A stretch of 64,000 nucleotides of DNA from G965216255 sp965216255 (GTDB lineage Bacteria > Bacteroidota > Rhodothermia > Rhodothermales > Bin80), in contig OZ244148.1 in NCBI GenBank assembly GCA_965216255.1, forward strand, positions 3,348,001 to 3,412,000, read 5' to 3'. Below, one piece after another: positions 28,350-39,200 of the stretch (position 1 is the first letter of the stretch; every line of letters starts with the position of its first letter). A program made the position numbers and the translations under genes. Under the pieces are notes generated by a model. The model had not been told where the DNA came from. It saw nothing but the letters and a program-made list of their open reading frames with translations, and ran no database searches.

Positions 28350-30140
28350 ATGAGGCTCATGGCTTCAACGCCGCGCCGATTGCCCGTCACCCGCCTGGTT
28401 GCAGCCCTCGTCTGGCTGCACGCTACGGCACTATTGGGACAGGTTTCTGACACGACATCTTCCTGGCCGCCTGATGTGCCGCCTGATGTCCCCCTTTTTG
28501 ATCGGGACATAACCAGGATTCTATCCGGTGACGCGGCTTCCTTCGTGTACGATTTTGGAGCCTTTGGATGGCCTAGCGGCTGGAGCCCGTACGGGATGAG
28601 TCCGCAGTGGGTGGCATTGAATTTCAACGGGATACCCTTCGACGACCCCGTCACCGGTCGTCCGCACTATGACCTGTTGCCTACCGCGCTCTTGGCTCCG
28701 CCATGGATGCGCGAGGCCGCGCGAGGATCTCCCGTGCTGGCAGACACGGGATTACGGACGTTCGACACCGCGGAGCCGCTCACAGAGCTGCACTACCAGA
28801 CAGGAGACGATGGTCTGAAGCGTGCAACAGTATTGCATGGTCAGACGCGTGGAGCTGTGACCGGTCTATTTGTATACTCCGGTGCAGGGGCGAAGGGTGA
28901 ATATCCCGGCAGCCGGCTGCAACGCATGCGCCAGCTGCTCCTTCGCGCCGGCTTACGCCGGTCCGGCTGGTCGGCCAGCGCCATGTATTTGCACAGCCAG
29001 CGGCGCCTGGGCGCCCATGGCGGGGTGGAAGGGCCGGCTATATACAACCGTCTCATTGCCGATGTGCGGCTCAGTGCTGCCATGCGCCGGGCCATCCGCC
29101 ATGATGCGCAGCTAGTGTTGCGAGCCCGTCCATTCGGTGCGCCGCTGGTAGCAACGGCCGCATTTACCGCCTACCACCTCAGGTTCACCCATCCGGGGCA
29201 GGATACCGTAAGTGCGGGAGTCTACCGCATGGTCGCGCGCCTTCGTCAGTCCGCGAGCTCGGGGGCGCACCGTATCAGTCTGGAGTTCGAGACGTGGTTA
29301 GAGGATGTAGCAAGACTTCACCTGACTGTACGGGACTCTGTTGCCTGGCGCAGGTTTGGTGTCGTGGCGGAAGCTGGTGTGCATTTCCTGGGACATACCG
29401 GGCTTGTCGGTGGCAAGGCACGGCTGACCTATGATTTGGGGAGCCTCGAGGGCTATGCGGAAGCCTGGCGCGCAGGCCAGCCGCTATCCTGGATAGTTCG
29501 GCATGGGTGGGAAGACTACGTTGCGGTCACCGAAATTGAGCCTGCAGGCCGTGTCGCGCAGGGGCGCCTGGGCCTGCGTATGCGCTTCGGCCTGATCGAT
29601 GCCGAAACGTATGGCTTCGCTCGCCGGCAGACCAATATTTTGGATTTTTTCCAGGTGGATAAGGATAGGGCTGCCGTACACATAGATTCTTCCGCTGCGC
29701 AGCGGGCAGGCATAGGAGCCCGGATCGGTTTCCGGAGCAGGGCCCGGCGCGGGCTCTACGGGGTAGTGCAGCCTACCATTCTCCAGCCGGAGGCGTCACT
29801 GCCCAGTTTCTTTATGCGGGGCCGCCTGGGCGCGCGTTACCACTTATTTGCCGGCGACCTGGGACTAGATTTGTCTTTGCGTGGTCACTACTGGACTTCA
29901 TTCCAGGGCCGCACCCTCCACGCTCCGACGGGACTACTCGTGCGGCGCCCCGAAATGCTCCCTGCATCCGGGGCCTTGGACCTCTACGTCGAGGCCGTGG
30001 TCCGCGGCGCGACGTTGCTTGTCGCCTACGAGAACATGCTCAGTGGCACGGCCGTGATGGAGGGTAATCAGGTCGTGCTGGGTTACCCCCTTCCGGCTCA
30101 GTTCCTGCGTTTTGGGGTCTATTGGCCGATACGCAATTGA
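28350..30140 (+). CDS. Outer-membrane protein with TonB-plug-like N-terminus
   Basis: 596 residues, signal peptide LVAALVWLHATALLGQ, strong Shine-Dalgarno GAGGAAG before ATG 28350. Residues 50-110 (ISGDAASFVYDFGAFGWP shape, VALNFNGIPFDDPVTGRP, then YDLLP) resemble a TonB-receptor plug domain in which a displayed sequence is described by strand-turn residues; the rest is a barrel-like run of alternating strands ending in YWPIRN. No TonB box is obvious and the length is short for a transporter, so it may be a porin-like or plug-barrel protein. A small tandem PPDV repeat lies at residues 41-48. Confidence 0.65.
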   Translation: MRLMASTPRRLPVTRLVAALVWLHATALLGQVSDTTSSWPPDVPPDVPLFDRDITRILSGDAASFVYDFGAFGWPSGWSPYGMSPQWVALNFNGIPFDDPVTGRPHYDLLPTALLAPPWMREAARGSPVLADTGLRTFDTAEPLTELHYQTGDDGLKRATVLHGQTRGAVTGLFVYSGAGAKGEYPGSRLQRMRQLLLRAGLRRSGWSASAMYLHSQRRLGAHGGVEGPAIYNRLIADVRLSAAMRRAIRHDAQLVLRARPFGAPLVATAAFTAYHLRFTHPGQDTVSAGVYRMVARLRQSASSGAHRISLEFETWLEDVARLHLTVRDSVAWRRFGVVAEAGVHFLGHTGLVGGKARLTYDLGSLEGYAEAWRAGQPLSWIVRHGWEDYVAVTEIEPAGRVAQGRLGLRMRFGLIDAETYGFARRQTNILDFFQVDKDRAAVHIDSSAAQRAGIGARIGFRSRARRGLYGVVQPTILQPEASLPSFFMRGRLGARYHLFAGDLGLDLSLRGHYWTSFQGRTLHAPTGLLVRRPEMLPASGALDLYVEAVVRGATLLVAYENMLSGTAVMEGNQVVLGYPLPAQFLRFGVYWPIRN

Positions 30141-30183
30141 CATTCAAACTTATTGTTTGGGCGTCGTATAAGGACAGGAACCT

Positions 30184-31041
30184 TTGGATGCCGTGCCTAC
30201 CATATTCGAACGGAAAATGCTTCGCCGGATCGGGCGGTGGCGAACCAGGAAAGTTGGGGTACTCGAACAGGCAATGGCAGCCGCAAACCGACGCATTCGA
30301 GAAGCTGGCGGCATTGTGCGCCGGATTCCAGGATTCGAATGGACCGTTGACAACGTGGCCGTGGGACTGCTGCGAACCACAAACGAATTCGCGCAGGAAT
30401 CGGTGTGGCAGGAGGCTATCCTGGAGGAGTACTGCCGAGCCGGGCACGAGGTCTGCGGCGTCGAGGACGTACGCGCGCTCGATTTGGAGATTGTACATAC
30501 GGCCGTGCGGGGTCTGACGGTGAAGTACGGCTCGGTTACGGCGGCGCACGGTGCTGCGGCGGGCCTCGCAGGTTTTGCAGGCATCGTGCCTGACGTGATA
30601 GGGCTTGTCGCATTCAATCTCAGGGCCGCAGGCGAATTTGCTACCTACTGTGGGTACAATATTCGCGAAAGCCCGGAGCGCCTCTTTGCCGTCCAAATCC
30701 TCTACCATGTGTCGGACCCGGCGCCGCGCTCCCTGGAGCCTGCCTTGGTGTCGGCAGAGACCATCTCTAGGGACATTGCCTCTCGGCATGCGGAGCAGAC
30801 CATAAGGCAGTTCGCCGTTACGGGATCCATGCGCGGGATTTCGCGGGCGCTTGGCCTTCGCTTGGCCAAAGCCAAGCTAGCCCAGGTCCTGCCGGCCGTC
30901 GGTTTACTGGTGGGTGGTGGCTTCAATGCGCTGTTCACGAAGCGCGTCTGCGAGGCCGCGTATTTTCTGTATTTGGAGCGGCGCCTGTTGGAAAAGTATC
31001 CGCTTGATGCCCTCGTCCCGTACTATGGGCTAGAATCCTGA
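30184..31041 (+). CDS. EcsC family protein
   Basis: 285 residues. The EcsC pattern is clear: an N-terminal helical part with TVDNVAVGLL, then the conserved hydrophobic centre AAGLAGFAGIVPDVIGLVAF, LRAAGEFATYCGYNI and the C-terminal glycine-rich LPAVGLLVGGGFNALFTK. EcsC proteins are membrane-associated and linked to exoprotein production in Bacillus; the biochemical role is unknown. The start is not ATG: TTG 30184 has AGGA 5 bases upstream, with GTG 30193 and ATG 30217 as alternatives. Confidence 0.85.
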   Translation: MDAVPTIFERKMLRRIGRWRTRKVGVLEQAMAAANRRIREAGGIVRRIPGFEWTVDNVAVGLLRTTNEFAQESVWQEAILEEYCRAGHEVCGVEDVRALDLEIVHTAVRGLTVKYGSVTAAHGAAAGLAGFAGIVPDVIGLVAFNLRAAGEFATYCGYNIRESPERLFAVQILYHVSDPAPRSLEPALVSAETISRDIASRHAEQTIRQFAVTGSMRGISRALGLRLAKAKLAQVLPAVGLLVGGGFNALFTKRVCEAAYFLYLERRLLEKYPLDALVPYYGLES

Positions 31042-31045
31042 CGCC

Positions 31046-32485
31046 GTGCGGCTCCTTCTGCCTTGCTTCCTCCTGCTTTGTGGGTGCCAGTCCCGGCCCA
31101 ACTTTGTTTTTTTCCTAGTCGATGACCTGGGCTATATGGATGTGGGGGCCTACAATGCCGAAACGTTTTATGAGACGCCCAACATTGATCGTCTGGCTCG
31201 CGAAGGCATGCTTTTTACTGATGCCTACGCGGCGGCGCCGGTGTGTAGCCCAACGCGCGCCAGCATCATGACCGGTCAGTTCCCGGCGCGGCTCAGAACG
31301 ACGGACTGGTTTGGTGCTCCGCAACCTGAGACGGCATCCCGCCACTGGACCCGGGACAAACCTCTGCTACCCGCGCCATACGTGGATGCCCTGCCGCATC
31401 AGGATACTACTATTGCAGAAGCACTTGCGGCAGCGCATTATCGGACATTTTTTGCCGGCAAGTGGCATCTGGGGGGAGCAGGATCGTATCCCGAGAATCA
31501 CGGCTTCGAGATTAACAGGGGTGGATGGGAGCGCGGTGGGCCCTACGGCAGGGGTCGCTATTTTCCTCCCTACGATAATCCTCGCCTTGAGGACGGTCCC
31601 CAAAACGAACACCTGCCCGACCGCTTGGCGCGTGAAACCGTGGCCTTTCTCCAGGGTGTGGGCAATTCCAAATTCTTTGCCTTCCTTTCCTTCTATTCCG
31701 TCCACACGCCGCTGATGACCCGGCCGGATCTTAAAGCGAAGTATGAGGCGAAGAAGAGTCAGCATCCACCCAACACGTGGGGCATGGAGGGAGAACGCAA
31801 GGTCCGGCAGGTACAGAATCACGCGGTATATGCGGGAATGGTCGAAGCCATGGACCAGGCGGTGGGAACAGTACTTGCGGCACTTGATTCGCTCGGTCTT
31901 GCAGATAACACCGTGATTGTCTTCACGTCGGACAATGGGGGGCTTAGCACGTCCGAGGGACACCCCACCAGTAACCTGCCCTTGCGCGGGGGAAAGGGCT
32001 GGCTGTATGAAGGCGGGATACGGGAGCCGCTTATCGTGCGGTGGCCGGGACATGTCCAGGGCGGGTCGGTGAATGCAGAGCCGGTTATAAGCAATGACTA
32101 TCTGCCTACGCTTCTGGAGATGGCAGGTGTGTCCCTGCAGCAGGCAATACCGGCAGACGGCGTAAGCTTGCTGCCGCTACTGCTGGGTCTTGGCACGCTC
32201 GACAGAGAGGCACTGTACTGGCATTATCCGCACTACGGCAATCAAGGTGGCAGTCCCGCAGCAGCAATTAGGAGAGGGCCGTGGAAGCTGATAGAATTTT
32301 TCGAAGACGAACGCATAGAACTCTTCGATCTCGCGGCAGACGCGGGGGAGCAGCGGGACGTCTCCGAAGCGGAGCCGGAAGTTGCAGACGAGCTGCACTC
32401 GCGGCTCCTGGACTGGCAGGAACGCGTGGGGGCAATCCTTCCGACGCCCAACCCGGTGGTTGCCATATCGGCGCCAGATAAATAA
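31046..32485 (+). CDS. Sulfatase, lipid-anchored
   Basis: 479 residues from GTG 31046, 4 bases after the EcsC stop. The N-terminus is a lipoprotein signal, MRLLLPCFLLLCGC, with the lipid-acceptor Cys14, immediately followed by the sulfatase core RPNFVFFLVDDLG. Cys67 in CSPTRAS is the formylglycine site (C-x-P-x-R), so maturation needs an FGE or anSME enzyme not in this window. GKWHLGG and FTSDNGG are further active-site marks. It should cleave sulfate esters, probably of sulfated polysaccharides, on the periplasmic or surface side. No glycosidase is adjacent. Confidence 0.93.
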   Translation: MRLLLPCFLLLCGCQSRPNFVFFLVDDLGYMDVGAYNAETFYETPNIDRLAREGMLFTDAYAAAPVCSPTRASIMTGQFPARLRTTDWFGAPQPETASRHWTRDKPLLPAPYVDALPHQDTTIAEALAAAHYRTFFAGKWHLGGAGSYPENHGFEINRGGWERGGPYGRGRYFPPYDNPRLEDGPQNEHLPDRLARETVAFLQGVGNSKFFAFLSFYSVHTPLMTRPDLKAKYEAKKSQHPPNTWGMEGERKVRQVQNHAVYAGMVEAMDQAVGTVLAALDSLGLADNTVIVFTSDNGGLSTSEGHPTSNLPLRGGKGWLYEGGIREPLIVRWPGHVQGGSVNAEPVISNDYLPTLLEMAGVSLQQAIPADGVSLLPLLLGLGTLDREALYWHYPHYGNQGGSPAAAIRRGPWKLIEFFEDERIELFDLAADAGEQRDVSEAEPEVADELHSRLLDWQERVGAILPTPNPVVAISAPDK

Positions 32486-32510
32486 CATAGTCTGAATACA
32501 GGGCCACATC

Positions 32511-33779
32511 ATGAGCAAGCGCCAGGGAATGATACGCTGTTCTTTCTGTGACAGGACCGCCCATGAGGTTGCGACCATGGTGGCAGGCCCCAACGTCTAC
32601 ATTTGCGATCTCTGTATAGGGGATGCCTCGGGTATCGTGCGGGAAGAGCTGGAGGCGGCCCAGGGGCACGCACCGGTTCGCTCAAAGCGGCAGGCAGGGC
32701 GCAGCCGGCGCCTAATGCCCAGCGAGATCAAGGCTGCCCTTGATGAGTACGTTATCGGGCAGGACCAAGCTAAGAAGGTCCTCGCTGTTGCCGTATACAA
32801 TCATTACAAGCGTGTAGAGGCACAGCAGTTTTTCCACGACTATGACGGCGTGGAATTAGAAAAATCCAACGTCCTCCTGCTGGGGCCGTCGGGCACGGGA
32901 AAAACGTTGCTGGCCCGGACGCTGGCACGGATCCTGGATGTGCCGTTCTCCATTAGCGATGCCACGGTGCTGACAGAGGCGGGCTACGTGGGAGAGGATG
33001 TGGAATCCATTCTGTCGCACCTCCTGCACGCCGCAGATTTCGACGTAGACCGTGCAGAGCGGGGCATCATTTTTGTAGACGAGATCGACAAGATTGCCCG
33101 CAAGGCCGAAAATGCATCGATTACGCGGGATGTATCGGGCGAGGGCGTGCAGCAGGCACTTCTCAAGGTGCTGGAAGGTACCGTCGCAGGTGTGCCACCA
33201 AAGGGTGGGCGCAAGCATCCAGAGCAAAGCCTGGTAAACATAGATACCCGCAACATTCTCTTTGTCTGTGGCGGCGCATTCGAAGGCCTATCAGAATTCG
33301 TTGCCCGGCGGCGCTGCGCCAATACCATCGGATTTACTACCACCGCTGCTCAGCGTGTCGATAAGAAGGATCCGAGCATCCTCCAGTTTGTGGAGCCTGA
33401 CGACCTTCTGCAGTACGGGCTAATCCCAGAGCTTGTAGGGCGAATGTCGGTCATCACGGCGCTCGATCCGCTTTCCAAGGGCGCTATGAAGCGCATCCTC
33501 AGCGATCCCAAGAATGCGCTCGTCAAGCAGTATATAAAGCTATTTGCAATGGATGGCATCAAGCTCTATTTCGATGATGATGCGCTGGATGCCATCGTTG
33601 CCAAGGCTTGTGCCTTGGCAACAGGGGCCCGCGGGCTGCGTTCGGTAATTGAGAGTACTATGCTGGGCATCATGTTCTCCATCCACGAACGACCGAACGT
33701 CGGTGTTTGCCGTATCACCGTTGATACCGTCTCAGGAGGCGCGGAACCCGTTTACGAGGACCGCAAGGCGACGGCCTAG
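32511..33779 (+). CDS. clpX: ATP-dependent Clp protease ATP-binding subunit ClpX
   Basis: 422 residues. N-terminal zinc-binding domain with CSFC and CDLC, Walker A GPSGTGKT, pore loop GYVGEDVE, Walker B IIFVDEID, RKH loop GGRKHP and a sensor-2 region near the C-terminus (GARGLRSVIE). ClpX unfolds tagged proteins and feeds them to ClpP. The partner clpP is not in the window; clpX stands between a sulfatase and an Omp85 gene, away from the usual tig-clpP-clpX context. Confidence 0.97.
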   Translation: MSKRQGMIRCSFCDRTAHEVATMVAGPNVYICDLCIGDASGIVREELEAAQGHAPVRSKRQAGRSRRLMPSEIKAALDEYVIGQDQAKKVLAVAVYNHYKRVEAQQFFHDYDGVELEKSNVLLLGPSGTGKTLLARTLARILDVPFSISDATVLTEAGYVGEDVESILSHLLHAADFDVDRAERGIIFVDEIDKIARKAENASITRDVSGEGVQQALLKVLEGTVAGVPPKGGRKHPEQSLVNIDTRNILFVCGGAFEGLSEFVARRRCANTIGFTTTAAQRVDKKDPSILQFVEPDDLLQYGLIPELVGRMSVITALDPLSKGAMKRILSDPKNALVKQYIKLFAMDGIKLYFDDDALDAIVAKACALATGARGLRSVIESTMLGIMFSIHERPNVGVCRITVDTVSGGAEPVYEDRKATA

Positions 33780-36048
33780 ATATGCGGCGTCGTACCTTGC
33801 ATTTGGCACCGCTGTCGTGCTTGCGGCGCTACTGCCGACTGCGCAGCAAGTGCAGGCCCAAATCGAGCTGCTGGCTGTTGACGAGAACACCCGCGTAAAG
33901 ACCATTCGGTTTGCGTTCCCGGATCGAGGCCGGTATCCTCCCCGGTTTACGGCGGGCGAGCTTGCGGAAAAGATTGCCACCAAGGCACCCGGCTCGATCA
34001 GGAATATGCTCTTGGGGATGGGCATCGGTGATGCAGGACGCTATAAGCTGGATCCGGTTGAATTGCAGAGAGACGTGGCTCGTCTGCGTGCCCTCTACCA
34101 GGGCGAGGGATATCTACGTGTCGCGGTCGACTATGGCGAATCCACGTTCGATGCGTCAGCAAACAGCGCCACCATACGATTTCGGATTACGCAGGGGCCG
34201 CCCATTATCATACAGGACGTGGGCTTTTACGCAGACCATGGCTTCTTGGCAAACTCCCTCGATTCGGCTACCCGGGCGCGCTGGATCGAGTTCAGGGATC
34301 GCACGAGCTTCAAGACCGGAGACCGCTACACGGCTTTTGGTGTCATTCGCATAGAAGACCAGGTGCTTGGCTGGCTGAAAAACATGGGGTTCGCTTTTGC
34401 CACGCTGCGCACCGCATTGGAAATTGACTCGACCTACTCCACTGCGGATGTAAGCTTCGAGGTTGATCCGGGGCCACCGGCCACCATCGATACCTTGCTT
34501 ATCGTGGGCAACCGCCGCGTGCGCGACCACGTGGTGCGTCGCGAACTATCTCTTGTTGAAGGAGATCTGTTTTCGGACCAAAAATTAATTAAAGGACAGC
34601 GTGAGCTATTCGGTCTGAATCTTTTCCAGGTCGCCCAGACGGAGATACCCGCGCAGGTTCGTGACTCCACGGTCACCGTGCGAATAAATCTGCGTGAAGC
34701 GAGACTTCGGTACGTAACTGCTGAGACGGGCTACGACCAGCAGAATGGCGTTACGCTGGAAGGTCAATGGTCGCACAGGAATTTCCTCGGCGGGGCACGC
34801 ACTTTTACGGCACTTGGAGAAATTGATTCGGGATTCCTTGCTACAAGTGGCCTAGGCGCCGAGAGCAGGCGGCAGCTTAGAACCTCGTTCGCACTCGCCC
34901 AGCCCTATCTCGCTACCAACGGCCTGAGTGCGGTGCTCGAGCCGTTTGTCCAGTTTGAGCGTGATCCGCTGCTACTGGAAACGGACCTGCCCTTTAGTGT
35001 CAACCGGAGAGAATTTGGAATGAACAGTACGCTCATTTATGAGCTCCAGCCCTTCAGGGTGATAAGTCTCCGGTATGGGCTGAGTCGTGCTACGCAATTT
35101 ACTGCCCGGCGGGACGTGGCTGGACGAGATGCGTACCACAAGGGTACCTACACTCTAAGCGGCACCCTGGGATGGACAGACAACCCCATAAATCCTGGTC
35201 GCGGCGTAGAACTGCGGCCCTTCCTCGAGCAGGCTGGTGCCCTGGAACGCTACCTTGGCTTGGGTACCGCAGGCCTAGAATACATCAAGACGGGGCTCGA
35301 ATTAGCAGGATATATTCCGTTGCCGAGCAGCATACAGATAGGCGTGCGCCTGGGAATGGGGCGCTTGTGGCCGCTAGGTGGAAGCACAAGGAAAGTGGCA
35401 TTGCGTGCAGCAGATCCATTCGACCCGCTCTTTGCTGCGCCGCTTGAAAACCGCTTTGATCCGGTGCTCTTCTACGCCGGTGGTGCCAATGATGTGCGCG
35501 GATGGGATGCTGGTCTACTCGGCCCAAAGATTAATCGCACGGACTTCCTCCGGGATGAAGAAGGAGCCGTCCTATACGACAATGACGGGCCCCGAACGCA
35601 ATCGGAAGCATACGAGCCCGTGGGCGGAAAGTCGCGGATTCTTGGCAATATAGAGGTGCGTTTCCCCTTTCCTGGTCTCGGTCGCGCTTGGCGGGTAGCT
35701 GTATTTTTGGATGCCGGTCGGGTTTCAGCACAACGCAAAGGTGGTGACGGATGTGAGGCCGTAATGTATCGTGACGAGGAAAAGACGATGCCGGTCAATG
35801 TGCAGTGCGGGGTCATTGATACGGGGGCCCTTTCACTGGACAGATTCAAGTTTGCCACCGGGACTGGCATCCGCTTTGAAACCCCGATAGGATTCCTGCG
35901 CGTCGATTTCGCCATTAAACTCAATCCAGATAATCTCGACCTACAATCCCCACGCAACGCTTTTCTTTCCGCACAGGGGCTGGCGTTGCCCGAAAGGCGT
36001 GGACTCCGCAGGCTCAACATGCACGTAATTCTGGGACAGGCATTCTAG
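33649..36048 (+). CDS. Omp85/BamA-TamA-type outer-membrane protein
   Basis: Up to 799 residues. POTRA-like modules fill the N-terminal half (IDTLLIVGNRRVRDHVVRRE is typical), and a C-terminal barrel carries the surface-antigen region, with the Omp85 landmark around PVLFYAGGANDVRGWDAG and the terminal strand LNMHVILGQAF. The ATG 33649 overlaps clpX by 131 bases and sits well before the signal peptide (YLAFGTAVVLAALLPTAQQV); GTG 33703 or TTG 33721 are more natural starts. Standing directly before tamB it is likely TamA-like, inserting barrel proteins with TamB, but BamA itself is possible. Confidence 0.88.
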   Translation: MRVLCWASCSPSTNDRTSVFAVSPLIPSQEARNPFTRTARRRPRYAASYLAFGTAVVLAALLPTAQQVQAQIELLAVDENTRVKTIRFAFPDRGRYPPRFTAGELAEKIATKAPGSIRNMLLGMGIGDAGRYKLDPVELQRDVARLRALYQGEGYLRVAVDYGESTFDASANSATIRFRITQGPPIIIQDVGFYADHGFLANSLDSATRARWIEFRDRTSFKTGDRYTAFGVIRIEDQVLGWLKNMGFAFATLRTALEIDSTYSTADVSFEVDPGPPATIDTLLIVGNRRVRDHVVRRELSLVEGDLFSDQKLIKGQRELFGLNLFQVAQTEIPAQVRDSTVTVRINLREARLRYVTAETGYDQQNGVTLEGQWSHRNFLGGARTFTALGEIDSGFLATSGLGAESRRQLRTSFALAQPYLATNGLSAVLEPFVQFERDPLLLETDLPFSVNRREFGMNSTLIYELQPFRVISLRYGLSRATQFTARRDVAGRDAYHKGTYTLSGTLGWTDNPINPGRGVELRPFLEQAGALERYLGLGTAGLEYIKTGLELAGYIPLPSSIQIGVRLGMGRLWPLGGSTRKVALRAADPFDPLFAAPLENRFDPVLFYAGGANDVRGWDAGLLGPKINRTDFLRDEEGAVLYDNDGPRTQSEAYEPVGGKSRILGNIEVRFPFPGLGRAWRVAVFLDAGRVSAQRKGGDGCEAVMYRDEEKTMPVNVQCGVIDTGALSLDRFKFATGTGIRFETPIGFLRVDFAIKLNPDNLDLQSPRNAFLSAQGLALPERRGLRRLNMHVILGQAF

Positions 36049-36108
36049 TGGCTATCTGCGGCCTATGATCCACAGCATTCACCCGGCATCGCGCTGGAAC
36101 CTATGTAA

Positions 36109-36129
36109 GAGGCCGCTCATTGCGGCCTC
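36109..36129. terminator. Hairpin between the Omp85 and tamB genes
   Basis: GAGGCCGC and GCGGCCTC form a perfect 8-bp stem around TCATT, 60 bases after the Omp85 stop. No T-run follows, so it may attenuate rather than end transcription into tamB. Confidence 0.45.
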
Positions 36130-36251
36130 GCGCTACAGGGTAGCATCTCGTAGCCAAGCCCCGAGGTAAGCCAGAGCATGTCCGAACCGGCGTCTGGGTG
36201 GCCGCCCGACGATGCCTAGGCTTGGGGCTAGCATGACACCATAGCACGGCA

Positions 36252-39200
36252 ATGCGCAACGTATTCAGTCGCCTCGGTCTTGCATTTCTGGCGGGTGGGA
36301 TTATGATCCTGCTCTTCATCCAGACCCCGTGGGGTGCTCTTACATCGGCACGGCTCATCCTGGCGGTGACACGTCCGCTTACGCCGTACGTGATCAGCGT
36401 GGGTGGTGTTCGCGGAAACTGGTTTACTACGCTTGAATTGCGCGATGCCGCCGTTCGGCAGGGGGATGGCACGATGCTCTTGGGCGTAGATACCCTGCGC
36501 GTGCGGCACAGCCTCCTTGGCCTGCCTTTTGGTTCCTATCACGCGCGGCGCTTGAGGATTTCGGGGCCACATCTATGGATTGCCAGCCGCGAATCGGTCG
36601 AGGGCCAGCAAGCCGGAAGCAAGGGCGGCTATTCCGTACGCGTGGATCGTTTTGAGGTGCGTTCGGGCCAGATCACGGCGCCAGGTGCGCTTCGCCTGAC
36701 AGAAATCGAGGCAACGGGCCAGCTGGACCTAGGTTCGGTGCTTGCCGCACACCTGGATACCTTGCAAGCACGCCTGTGGCCTGAAGGAGCTCGCGGGTCA
36801 CTCTTCGTGCGCACGCGTGCGGATTTGGTAGGCGGGCGTCTGGATCTGGATTCCCTCAGCGTTACCGGGCCGGGAAGCAAAATTGGCATTGCGGGTTACT
36901 TCGCTCGCCTTGACAATTCGTATGATGCCGACATCCGTCTCAGTGCGGCGCCGATAGCGCTGGCCGACGTGGGCCAGTTCCCCGCTTTGCGGGATACAGC
37001 CGAAATCAGTATGCACCTTACTGGAGAAGGAGCCTTGCTGCGGCTCTTGGCCGATACCCGTTTGTTCTCCGGCGGACGGATTGTTTTGGATGTGGAAGGG
37101 ACCCCTGCGCTCAGTGGCCCGGTAGCCTTTACCCTGCGGCGCGCCGATATCAGGAATCTGGGCCTGGCGGGTCTGGGCATGCCGGGGCAGCTAAGCGCGA
37201 ACCTCTCCGGCTACTTGGCCGGGCCTTCGCTGGACAAGGTGCGGGGTGCGGTCCAGCTCTCTGTCTTTGATACGCATGCTTGGGGCCATCAGCTGGATTC
37301 CTTCAAGCTCACGGCCGAGGTTGACTCCGGTGCGGCCAGCTTTCGGCTGGAGTCCGGGATATGGGGTGCGGCCGTCAGCGCTACGGGGCGCGTACAACCG
37401 TTTGGCGAGGTCCCGGTCTATGAGTTGGAGGGACGCTTCAGCGGCCTCAATGCAGCGCACTATGTGAATTCCCACGTCAGTTCGCTCAATGGAACATACC
37501 GGCTGGCGGGAAAGGGCACAACCGCGCAGGCCCGACTTGAGATCAAGCCTAGCACCTATAACCGCCTTGCGATAGATAATGCACGCCTGGATGCCACGCT
37601 AGGAGAGGGTCTTGTGGAGTTCGGGCTCCGGGCAGCTGCCGCAGAAGGGTCCGTCGCCGCCTCTGGTATGCTTGACCTTGGAGACACGCTGCGCTTCGCA
37701 GTCCAAGGTGCAGAGTGGAATCAGCTGGACGTAGCCGCCTTCCTTGGACTGGCAGCTTCGAGCGCCTTTGCGGGCCATGCCACACTTGCGGGATCAGCTT
37801 CCGAAAGTGGATTCTCGACGCAGGCGGAGCTGAACCTGGGCGCGTCGCATCTTGGATCAATTGTGCTCAGAGAGCTGGCTGCACACGGATACGTAAGGGA
37901 GGGGTCTGCGCAACTGAGTGTCAATTCTATGCTGGACCTTGGGAATGTTACGGCCATCCTAAACGTAGCAGGTCTCGCTTCCGGTCAGCCTTCGTGGGAC
38001 CTGCGCGGTCTGTTCAGGGAGATAGACGTGGCTGCACTTGCCGCAAGTCATCGGAGTAACCTGCACGGCATGGTACATGTGGTAGGCAGCGGTCCAGCCC
38101 CTATTCGCATGGATCTTCGCCTAGGAACGTCGCGCGTAAACCATCAGGCAGTGGACTCTGCCTGGGTCACGGCGCACATGCACCAAGGGCAGATGGTGAT
38201 GGAAGGGCGCGTTCTATTACCATCGGGTGGGGCAGAATTTCTGGCAGAGGGAGTCCTCTTTGGTGGGCAGCGGGCATTCTCGCTGCGCCAAGGCCGATTT
38301 GCTGAAGTGGACTTGGGCAAGTTGCTCGGCGTAGCCGGGCTTGAAACGCGGTTAACCGGTCAAGTGGTATCCCTGGATGTGGACGCGGCTGAAGCTTTTT
38401 TGCTGCACGGTGCCGTGCGGCTGGATTCATCGTGGATCAACAATGCAGCTGTTGTCAGCGGTGGATTGCGCCTTCACTTGCAGGAGGGGGGTCTTTTGGC
38501 GAGCGGCGATCTGCTGCTCGCGGAGGGATCTTTGAGAATGGATTCGCTACGCGTGCGACGGGAGGATACCCTTTTGTTTTGGGATATGCAGGCGGCGATG
38601 GAGGCGGTTGACTTGGCCGCGCTTAGTGGCCAGGACGCCTTGGCCGGCCGCTATACTGGGACCTTGGACCTGGCGGCGGAAGGCACGACCCCGCAGTCGC
38701 TTGCTCGCCTGCAGGGCCGACTACGTGCCGATGGCACGCGCATTCAAGAACTGGCCTTCACACGGCTTGGCGCCGACGTGCGCCTTGCAGACGGCGTGCT
38801 GGTCATTGACACGGTCAATGCGGTCTCGAATGCCTTTCGTCTCAGCGGGTCGGGGGGCGTAGTGCTTGGGAGCTCGGGAGAGGCGGTGCTGTCTCTTAGC
38901 GGGGCGTTGCTGGACGCGGGTCCGCTCGGTGCTTTTGCGGATATTGTTGGGCTAAAGAGCGGGCATGCCGCAGGGGACACGCTCTGGCTGCATGCTCGTA
39001 GCAACGCCGACTCCGTACTCGTGGCGGGTAGAGTGGGACTGACCGGTGGTCGCTACGGCGATGTCCGGCTGCTGGATCTTGACGTCGGATTCTCCGGAAG
39101 GCTGGCCCGTGATACTGGTCGGTTTGCGGACGGGATTCTGCGCGCCGAGGCCACCCGGCTATCGCTTCCGACGGTTTCGGCGCGGTTTGCGCAACTCGAC

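Noticed and set aside
33782..33900. ATG 33782 as the Omp85 start
   Set aside because: It is in another frame; would need a frameshift, for which there is no direct evidence.
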